NCBI GenBank assembly: GCA_030637135.1
Contig: DAOVVO010000040.1
Location: 1 to 10,495, forward strand
Length of the DNA stretch: 10,495 nt
Direction: 5' to 3'
Source of the DNA: Nitrospirota bacterium
GTDB lineage: Bacteria; Nitrospirota; Thermodesulfovibrionia; UBA6902; BMS3Bbin08
Below are positions 6,183 to 10,495 of this stretch, in pieces. The translations under genes and the position numbers were made by a program. Position 1 is the stretch's first letter; every line of letters starts with the position of its first letter. The notes under the pieces were generated by a model. The model did not search any database and was not told the origin of the DNA. It worked only from the letters and a program-made list of their open reading frames with translations.

Positions 6183-6555
6183 TTACAGCCTGTTAACTCC
6201 TTATTGCAAAAGGTCAATAAGGTGCACATTTAAAATGCAAAGCTCGAATACAAAATAACGGGGTTTATAAGATCAAGGTGTAGGGGATTCGAGCGAAAAA
6301 ATTCAAAAATTAAAAATCATGGTTTAAAATTATGGGAAAAAATAATTCTATAGTAATAACCTCCTTGATGTAACATTTTATACGTCTCGCCGAGGTCTGA
6401 TAAGGCGGGCATTGTAAATTTTGCATTTATTTATAACCAAAACCCTTGAATCCCGATGCAAATCTGGTTATCTCGGTACGATTCAATCCCGACGGGTTGC
6501 TCCGGCTTCAATCGAATCGACTAAACTTCGAGTCGCTCCGATCTATAAAGAATTC
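6183..6555. other. 373-base gap without a gene, with short inverted repeats
   Basis: No credible coding region is seen on either strand between the DRTGG gene (stop at 6556) and the PHP gene (start at 6182). The left part (6183-6400) is AT-rich. The right part (6440-6540) is GC-richer and holds related copies of an AATCCCGA-containing word (6445-6458 and 6481-6494, 11 of 14 bases equal), a 6-bp hairpin with a CGAC loop at 6484-6499, an enclosing CGATTC/GAATCG pair (6479-6484 and 6514-6519), and CGACT/AGTCG (6518-6522 and 6531-6535). It may hold the end of one transcript and the promoter of the next. I could not identify a clear T-tailed terminator or a consensus promoter. Confidence 0.5.
6242..6294. 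repeat. Perfect 8-bp inverted repeat upstream of the PHP gene
   Basis: GCTCGAAT at 6242-6249 and its exact reverse complement ATTCGAGC at 6287-6294 are separated by 37 bases, 60 bases ahead of the PHP start. The spacing is long for a terminator. It could be paired operator half-sites or the base of a larger RNA fold. Confidence 0.4.
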
Positions 6556-6888
6556 TTATTGAAGAAGCTGATAGATTTTACCGGCTATCTCGAATGCTGA
6601 CAAAGGAGACGTTAAAATTGTAATTTTTTCAGATTCTGCCTTTTCCAGTGTTTCTTGTTGCGGTTCTCTCCCCCCGACAATAATTATTCCTGCCAAGCCT
6701 TTGGTACTGGCAATTGCAACAATATTTTGATGTGTCTGTAAGGTAATCCATATGTTACCTTCTTGAGCATGTGCCAGCACATCAGAAAGCAGATCGCTTA
6801 CATAGCCGCCGGTAACTTCTCTCTGAACCCCGTCTTTAAAAGTCTTAACTTCCAGGGACATTTCTTTAAAAACGTCTGAAATTTTCAT
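6556..6888 (-). CDS. DRTGG-domain protein (copy closest to canonical motif)
   Basis: A 110-residue single-domain protein. The DRTGG-like motif appears as EVTGGYVSDLLSDVLAHA at about residues 24-41. The rest shows the alternating strand-helix pattern of the family, including GLAGIIIVGG (63-72) and a closing AGKIYQLL helix. DRTGG domains occur in phosphotransacetylase-associated and CBS-linked proteins and are thought to be ligand-binding or regulatory; no reaction can be assigned. It is a paralogue of the protein at 7483-7836 and pairs with the ATPase gene between them. The start ATG 6888 has GGAG seven bases upstream. A 159-base gap (6889-7047) with no visible gene separates it from the ATPase gene. 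Confidence 0.82.
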   Translation of the reverse strand: MKISDVFKEMSLEVKTFKDGVQREVTGGYVSDLLSDVLAHAQEGNIWITLQTHQNIVAIASTKGLAGIIIVGGREPQQETLEKAESEKITILTSPLSAFEIAGKIYQLLQ

Positions 6889-7047
6889 AATAATTCTCCG
6901 GTAACCAGGTTGCAGACTTTTCTATTTTTTGAAAGATTGGTTCGTAGATATCGTTTGAGGCTTAAACCCAATATTTCCTGAAGGATTTGCATTTTAAACA
7001 ACCTCGTAATCTTTATGATTTAAGGTATTTTAAAGAAAATTGTGACA

Positions 7048-7479
7048 TTATTGAATGTACATAATCATTTCTACTGTTGTGCCTTCTCCGACTACAGAAT
7101 CTATTTTAAATACATCGGAATTTTTTTTCATGTTCGGCAGTCCCATGCCTGCTCCCCAGCCCATTTCCCTGACCCATTCAGGAGCTGTTGAGTAACCGTC
7201 CTGCATAGCCAGGTCAATATCTTCAATACCGGGTCCCATATCTTCTACTATAATTTTCAGTTGCTCAGGCGTTATATAATACCGCAGCCAGCCGGCAGCT
7301 GCATATATTATTACATTCATTTCAGCCTCAAATGTTACGATAGCAGCTTTTCGCACAATATCTGCATTAAATCCAAGTTCAGTAAGTTTTTGCTTTAACT
7401 CTATTGATGCATCACCTGCATTTGAAAAATTTCCTCCGATGAGCTGAAAACTTCCCTCAATTGTCTGATGAATAGGCAT
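7048..7479 (-). CDS. RsbW/RsbT-like ATP-binding protein (anti-sigma-factor kinase family)
   Basis: A 143-residue soluble GHKL ATPase of the anti-sigma regulatory type. It shows an N box around N55 (FEAEMNVIIYA), a G1 box EDMGPGI (79-85) with D80, and a glycine-rich lid GWGAGMGLPNM (107-117). The family phosphorylates serine on small STAS partners or sequesters sigma factors. No STAS protein or sigma factor is seen here, and the natural partners by position are the flanking DRTGG proteins. The start lies three bases after the stop of the upstream DRTGG gene and has only a weak Shine-Dalgarno, so expression probably depends on coupling to that gene. Confidence 0.85.
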   Translation of the reverse strand: MPIHQTIEGSFQLIGGNFSNAGDASIELKQKLTELGFNADIVRKAAIVTFEAEMNVIIYAAAGWLRYYITPEQLKIIVEDMGPGIEDIDLAMQDGYSTAPEWVREMGWGAGMGLPNMKKNSDVFKIDSVVGEGTTVEMIMYIQ

Positions 7480-7482
7480 ACT

Positions 7483-7836
7483 TTATTTTTTCTGGATGCC
7501 GGCTAAGCCGGCCTGATAGAGTTTTCCGGAAGCGGTATATGTGCAGAAAGATGTTACAAGTAAAGGGATTTTTTTCTGCTGAGCAAGTTCGATAGTATCT
7601 TTATCAGGCTTTTTATCCTGAGTGAACACGATGATTTTTATACCGGCAATCACGGCCGTTCGTATTACTTGAGGTTTAATAAGGCTGGTTATAAGGAGGA
7701 AATCTTGCGAGGAATAATACAGCACATCACTCATTAAATCTGCACTGCATGCCCCCTTAATATTTATAGTATCGATATCTTCGGTGTTTGAAACAATGGT
7801 AGCTTCAAGAATTTCTTGTATTGTATTTATTGTCAC
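7483..7836 (-). CDS. DRTGG-like domain protein (diverged copy)
   Basis: A 117-residue paralogue of the protein at 6556-6888. The motif region reads NIKGACSADLMSDVLYYS (about 25-42), so the TGG signature has become KGA while the following SDxLSDVL-like helix is kept. The C-terminal ASGKLYQAG matches AGKIYQLL of the other copy. It begins with GTG (7836-7834) behind AAAGG and is the first minus-strand gene to the left of the divergent intergenic region, so it is probably the leading gene of the signalling operon. Loss of the signature suggests a different ligand, or a partner role in a heteromeric complex with the other copy. Confidence 0.75.
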   Translation of the reverse strand: MTINTIQEILEATIVSNTEDIDTINIKGACSADLMSDVLYYSSQDFLLITSLIKPQVIRTAVIAGIKIIVFTQDKKPDKDTIELAQQKKIPLLVTSFCTYTASGKLYQAGLAGIQKK

Positions 7837-7951
7837 TTAACCTTTGGGTTTATATATTTCTCCCGGAAGAGAAAGTAGAGTAAAACTATTGGCTATTTTT
7901 TTGTCCCTATCAACTGCTTAAAGCACAAGCTACGAATTTTTATAAGAAAAC

Positions 7952-7957
7952 ATTATA
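7952..7957 (-). promoter_or_regulatory. Possible -10 element of the minus-strand signalling operon
   Basis: TATAAT on the minus strand at 7957-7952 lies about 115 bases ahead of the GTG start at 7836. A clear -35 at the usual distance is lacking. It is supported by its exact match to the consensus and its position in the divergent region. Confidence 0.35.
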
Positions 7958-7977
7958 TATTAATTTAAATTTTTATA

Positions 7978-8008
7978 TTGACTCAAGAGGTGGTGATAGG
8001 CATATTAT
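7978..8008 (+). promoter_or_regulatory. Candidate sigma-70-type promoter for adk-sat
   Basis: TTGACT at 7978-7983 is followed after 17 bases by CATATT (8001-8006), or after 19 by TATTAT (8003-8008). The predicted transcript would carry a leader of about 265 bases before the adk ATG, enough to contain the stem at 8152-8201. The hexamer pair is reasonable, but AT-rich sequence gives chance matches. Confidence 0.4.
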
Positions 8009-8151
8009 ATAACTCATTATTTTATTCTCAAACTAAGCCGAAAATGATGTTTGAAGTATGATACCACATAACAATCTGCTGTGCAACTGATTGTTTTTAG
8101 ATTTAAATAAATTTTTTACGTATTTTCCGCTATATTGTCATTCTAAAAAAA

Positions 8152-8201
8152 GGGTCTCATAGACAAGGGAAAATGTGTTTGTGAGGGGGGCTGTGAGACT
8201 C
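8152..8201 (+). promoter_or_regulatory. Candidate structured leader RNA ahead of adk
   Basis: GGGTCTCATAG (8152-8162) can pair along its full length with CTGTGAGACTC (8191-8201). Nine pairs are Watson-Crick and two are G-U wobbles, and the wobbles are allowed only in + strand RNA. Inside, ACAA (8163-8166) can pair with TTGT (8179-8182), leaving a purine bulge GAGGGGGG (8183-8190). No T-run follows immediately, so it is not a simple terminator. It matches no riboswitch that I recognise. It lies 80 bases ahead of the adk start. Confidence 0.5.
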
Positions 8202-8208
8202 AGTGTTG

Positions 8209-8237
8209 TGGCATTTTCTTATTCCTGATGGCATTTT
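8209..8237 (+). repeat. Direct repeat TGGCATTTT, two copies 20 bases apart, upstream of adk
   Basis: TGGCATTTT occurs at 8209-8217 and again at 8229-8237, a 20-base period close to two helical turns. This spacing suits a protein binding one face of the DNA. The repeats lie in the presumed adk leader, so they could instead be RNA elements. Confidence 0.35.
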
Positions 8238-8281
8238 TGTGTGTAGTGATATCGTTATTAATTTAGTATACGGAGGAATAA

Positions 8282-8929
8282 ATGAGATTGGTATTACTTG
8301 GAGCACCTGGTGCGGGCAAGGGAACACAGGCAAAGAAACTTATAGAAAAATATGGCATCCCGCAAATTTCAACGGGAGATATACTGAGAAAGGCCGTAGC
8401 TGACGGAACACCTCTTGGTAAAGAGGCAAAATCTTATATGGACAAAGGAGAGCTTGTTCCGGATACAGTTGTTATTGGGCTTGTTAAAGACCGCATTGCT
8501 CAAGATGACTGTAAAAAGGGATATATTCTTGATGGCTTCCCGAGAAACACCTCCCAGGCAGAGACTATTGACAAGGTGCTCTCTGAAATGAATGTACCCC
8601 TCGATGTAGCCCTCAGTGTAGATGTTGATAAAAATTACCTTATGAAAAGGCTTACCGGAAGGCGTACATGTAGAGCATGCCAGCACATGTATAATGTATT
8701 TTTTTCTCCGCCAAAGACAGAAGGAGTGTGTGACAAGTGTGGAAGTGAATTATATCAGAGGGAAGATGATAAAGAGGAGACAATCAAAAAGAGGCTCGAT
8801 GTGTACGAGGCACAAACTGCCCCTCTGATAGAATATTACTCAGGTAAAAATATCCTTAAATCAGTTAAAGGCGAAGGAAGTATAGAGGATATATTTAAAG
8901 AAATTTGCGCTCTATTAAATGCAATATGA
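8282..8929 (+). CDS. adk: Adenylate kinase, zinc-LID type
   Basis: A 215-residue long-form adenylate kinase catalysing AMP + ATP = 2 ADP in the cytoplasm. The P-loop GAPGAGKGT spans residues 7-15, the NMP-binding TGDILR follows, and the DGFPRN motif is present. The LID domain has four zinc-type cysteines, C130/C133 and C150/C153, as in many Gram-positive and delta-proteobacterial enzymes. The start ATG 8282 has GGAGG five bases upstream. Translation ends at TGA (8927-8929) at the normal family length, so TGA acts as a stop in this genome. The gene is 50 bases ahead of sat on the same strand; APS reduction yields AMP, which Adk returns to ADP, giving a clear metabolic reason for the pairing. 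Confidence 0.97.
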   Translation: MRLVLLGAPGAGKGTQAKKLIEKYGIPQISTGDILRKAVADGTPLGKEAKSYMDKGELVPDTVVIGLVKDRIAQDDCKKGYILDGFPRNTSQAETIDKVLSEMNVPLDVALSVDVDKNYLMKRLTGRRTCRACQHMYNVFFSPPKTEGVCDKCGSELYQREDDKEETIKKRLDVYEAQTAPLIEYYSGKNILKSVKGEGSIEDIFKEICALLNAI

Positions 8930-8979
8930 ACATATAAAAATAATAATTTCCTTATTACATTACAGAAAGGAGAATTGAT

Positions 8980-10239
8980 ATGGCTGTAATTGGACACGGT
9001 GGCAAAGAGATTGTAGAAAGAATTTTGGAACCTAAAGACGCTGTGAAAAAGATTAAGGGACTCAAATCCATACCGGTTAGAGGGCAGATTGCAAAAGAAA
9101 TTATTGACATTGCCTATGGTTACTTCACTCCTCTTGAGGGATTTATGGGTAAGGCTGATGTTGATTCCGTATGCAAGAAGATGAGACTTGCAAATGGAGT
9201 TGTCTGGAGCATACCAATACTGTTCGATCTTTCGAAAGCTGAGGTGGCCGAATATGGTGTTAAAGAAAAGACTTCCGTACTTTTAACCTATGAAGGCAAT
9301 CCCATGGCTCTATTCGATGTTGAGGAAATATTTACATATGATAAAAAGGAAATGTGTAAGGCGGTTTATGGAACAGATGAAGAAAAGCACCCGGGCTGCG
9401 CACGGACATATCAGTATAAAGACACGTTTATCAGCGGCAAAATTACCCTTGTCAATAGACCCAAAATCAATCCTCCTTATGAACCGTATTTTATACCCCC
9501 TCTTGAAATGAGAAAAAAGTTCAAGGAGAAAGGCTGGCAGAGGGTTGTGGCACATCAGACAAGGAATGTACCGCATACAGGGCATGAATGGCTCATGAAA
9601 GGGGCGTGGTTTCAGGCATATGCTGAGTTGCCTATCGAAAAGCCTCTTGTGGGGGTTTTAGTTAATGCAATCATTGGAGACAAGCGAAAAGGAGATTATA
9701 TCGACGAGGCGATTGTTTTAACCCATGATGAACTGAACAAATCAGGTTATTTTGGTCCTCATAATCATATGACATCGCTCACCTTCTGGGATATGCGGTA
9801 TGCAGGTCCAAAGGAAGCCATTTTCCATGCAATGCTCAGGACCAATCTCGGTCTCACCCATCATATGTTTGGAAGAGACCATGCAGGGGTTGGAACCTAC
9901 TATGGTGCATATGATGCCCATCATCTGCTCGCATCGGTACAAGATGAATTGAGCATTACACCTACGTATTCCATGAACTGGCTGTACTGTCCGCATTGCG
10001 GGGAGGTTACAAATGAGGGATTATGTAACCACAGGAAAGAGTGGCAGAAGTTCAGCGGTACTCTTATCAGAAGTATTGTTCAGGATGGCGTAAAACCGCC
10101 GCGTCTCATATTCAGACCTGAGGTATTTGATCTGGTAATGAAGACTGCTGAACAGTATGGCTTTGGTTCTCCTTTTGTTACTGATGAATATCTTCAAAAG
10201 AGAATCCCTGTATTTACAATTCCATCAATGAAAGCATAA
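8980..10239 (+). CDS. sat: Sulfate adenylyltransferase (ATP sulfurylase), dissimilatory type
   Basis: A 419-residue homomeric ATP sulfurylase that makes adenosine 5'-phosphosulfate and pyrophosphate from ATP and sulfate, the first cytoplasmic step of sulfate reduction. The active-site motif is QTRNVPHTGHE (193-203, with R195, N196, H199, H202), and GRDHAG is at 298-303. A zinc-type site C337, C340, C349 with H351 lies towards the C-terminus. There is no APS-kinase extension, which fits a dissimilatory rather than a fused assimilatory enzyme. The start ATG 8980 has AAAGGAG seven bases upstream. The gene follows adk, and its TAA is immediately followed by the Shine-Dalgarno of the next gene, indicating an operon. 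Confidence 0.97.
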   Translation: MAVIGHGGKEIVERILEPKDAVKKIKGLKSIPVRGQIAKEIIDIAYGYFTPLEGFMGKADVDSVCKKMRLANGVVWSIPILFDLSKAEVAEYGVKEKTSVLLTYEGNPMALFDVEEIFTYDKKEMCKAVYGTDEEKHPGCARTYQYKDTFISGKITLVNRPKINPPYEPYFIPPLEMRKKFKEKGWQRVVAHQTRNVPHTGHEWLMKGAWFQAYAELPIEKPLVGVLVNAIIGDKRKGDYIDEAIVLTHDELNKSGYFGPHNHMTSLTFWDMRYAGPKEAIFHAMLRTNLGLTHHMFGRDHAGVGTYYGAYDAHHLLASVQDELSITPTYSMNWLYCPHCGEVTNEGLCNHRKEWQKFSGTLIRSIVQDGVKPPRLIFRPEVFDLVMKTAEQYGFGSPFVTDEYLQKRIPVFTIPSMKA

Positions 10240-10253
10240 AAGGAGGTATTGTT

Positions 10254-10495
10254 ATGGCAGAAGAAAAATATCCAATAAATATCTGGATTAATGAGGAAAG
10301 ATATGAAAAGTTAAAGAGCGCCGGTCTGTCTGATATATGCAAAGAAATGCTGGCGGGCTTGAAAGTTATACAGGTTTATACCAACGATGCTCAAAAAGAT
10401 GAGGTATTAAAATTATTCCCCACGGCTAAATTCGATAGCGCCACAACGAAAAGCATAGAGCTTCTTCCAAAAGATGTGAAGGATAAGATTTTTGA
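10254..10495 (+). CDS. Unrecognised protein downstream of sat, N-terminal part (cut by window edge)
   Basis: The first 80 codons of a gene open to the right edge. It begins with ATG 10254 behind AGGAGG (10241-10246), seven bases away and directly after the sat stop, so it is almost certainly co-transcribed with sat. The visible sequence is soluble, charged and rich in lysine and glutamate, with no signal peptide, membrane segment or cofactor motif and a single cysteine (C29). I do not recognise the family. In many sulfate reducers the APS reductase genes lie near sat, but this sequence does not look like the ferredoxin-like AprB start. Confidence 0.8.
   Translation, partial: MAEEKYPINIWINEERYEKLKSAGLSDICKEMLAGLKVIQVYTNDAQKDEVLKLFPTAKFDSATTKSIELLPKDVKDKIF

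Larger units (their letters stand above)
7837..8281. other. 445-base divergent intergenic region between the signalling operon and adk
   Basis: No gene is supported here on either strand. The left part (about 7900-8150) is strongly AT-rich and carries candidate promoters in both directions. The right part (8152-8281) would be transcribed leader for adk and contains an 11-bp stem, a direct repeat of TGGCATTTT, and a strong Shine-Dalgarno (GGAGG at 8272-8276). The shared region would allow the sulfate-activation and electron-bifurcation operons to be controlled together. Confidence 0.6.

Noticed and set aside
6242..6294. Rho-independent terminator from the 8-bp inverted repeat
   Set aside because: The 37-base loop is too large, and no clean T-run follows on either strand.
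6305..6375. Small minus-strand gene behind AAGGAGG near 6357-6365
   Set aside because: No start codon lies at a suitable distance; the first ATG downstream gives only a few codons before a stop.
8203..8403. Open frame on the + strand across the adk leader and the start of adk
   Set aside because: It overlaps adk in another frame, has no Shine-Dalgarno and no recognisable sequence; the adk start is secure.

Overview
The window looks like chromosome from an anaerobic, sulfate-reducing bacterium of low-to-medium GC content, most like the former Deltaproteobacteria (Desulfobacterota). I infer this from gene content: a dissimilatory-type ATP sulfurylase next to adenylate kinase on the + strand, and a large minus-strand cluster for flavin-based electron bifurcation (NfnAB-type transhydrogenase plus HndA/HndB/HndC-like subunits of an NAD(P)-linked [FeFe] hydrogenase). 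The lineage cannot be fixed more closely from this sequence alone.

Layout. Positions 1-7836 are all on the minus strand, so the order of transcription runs from right to left: a DRTGG-like protein (7836-7483), an RsbW/RsbT-like ATPase (7479-7048), a second DRTGG protein (6888-6556), a 373-base gap with short inverted repeats, a PHP-domain protein (6182-5439), a GHKL ATPase without a histidine-bearing dimerisation domain (5437-4886), a response regulator with a GcvH-like tail (4837-4064), NfnA (3950-3117), NfnB (3114-1672), a receiver domain fused to a NuoE/HndA-like subunit (1602-715), an HndB-like thioredoxin-fold ferredoxin (627-244) and the first 66 residues of an HndC/NuoF-like subunit (198-1). 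A catalytic hydrogenase subunit would be expected beyond the left edge. A 445-base divergent intergenic region (7837-8281) separates this cluster from the + strand genes: adk (8282-8929), sat (8980-10239) and the start of an unrecognised gene (from 10254).

How it fits together. NfnAB couples NADH, NADPH and ferredoxin, and the Hnd/Hyd-type subunits couple H2, NAD(P)H and ferredoxin, so the left half is a redox-balancing locus preceded by its own signalling set (two receivers, two GHKL ATPases, one PHP protein, two DRTGG proteins). On the right, Sat activates sulfate to APS and Adk recycles the AMP released when APS is reduced.

Main oddities. (1) Two neighbouring genes, receiver-NuoE and nfnB, are each interrupted by one in-frame TGA with homologous sequence continuing in the same frame on both sides, while TGA is used as an ordinary stop by nfnA and adk. 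(2) A phosphoreceiver domain is joined to an electron-transfer subunit, and a second receiver is joined to an H-protein-like domain that appears to lack the lipoyl lysine. (3) The adk leader holds an 11-bp stem whose only two non-Watson-Crick pairs are G-U wobbles on the + strand RNA, which points to a structured leader RNA.
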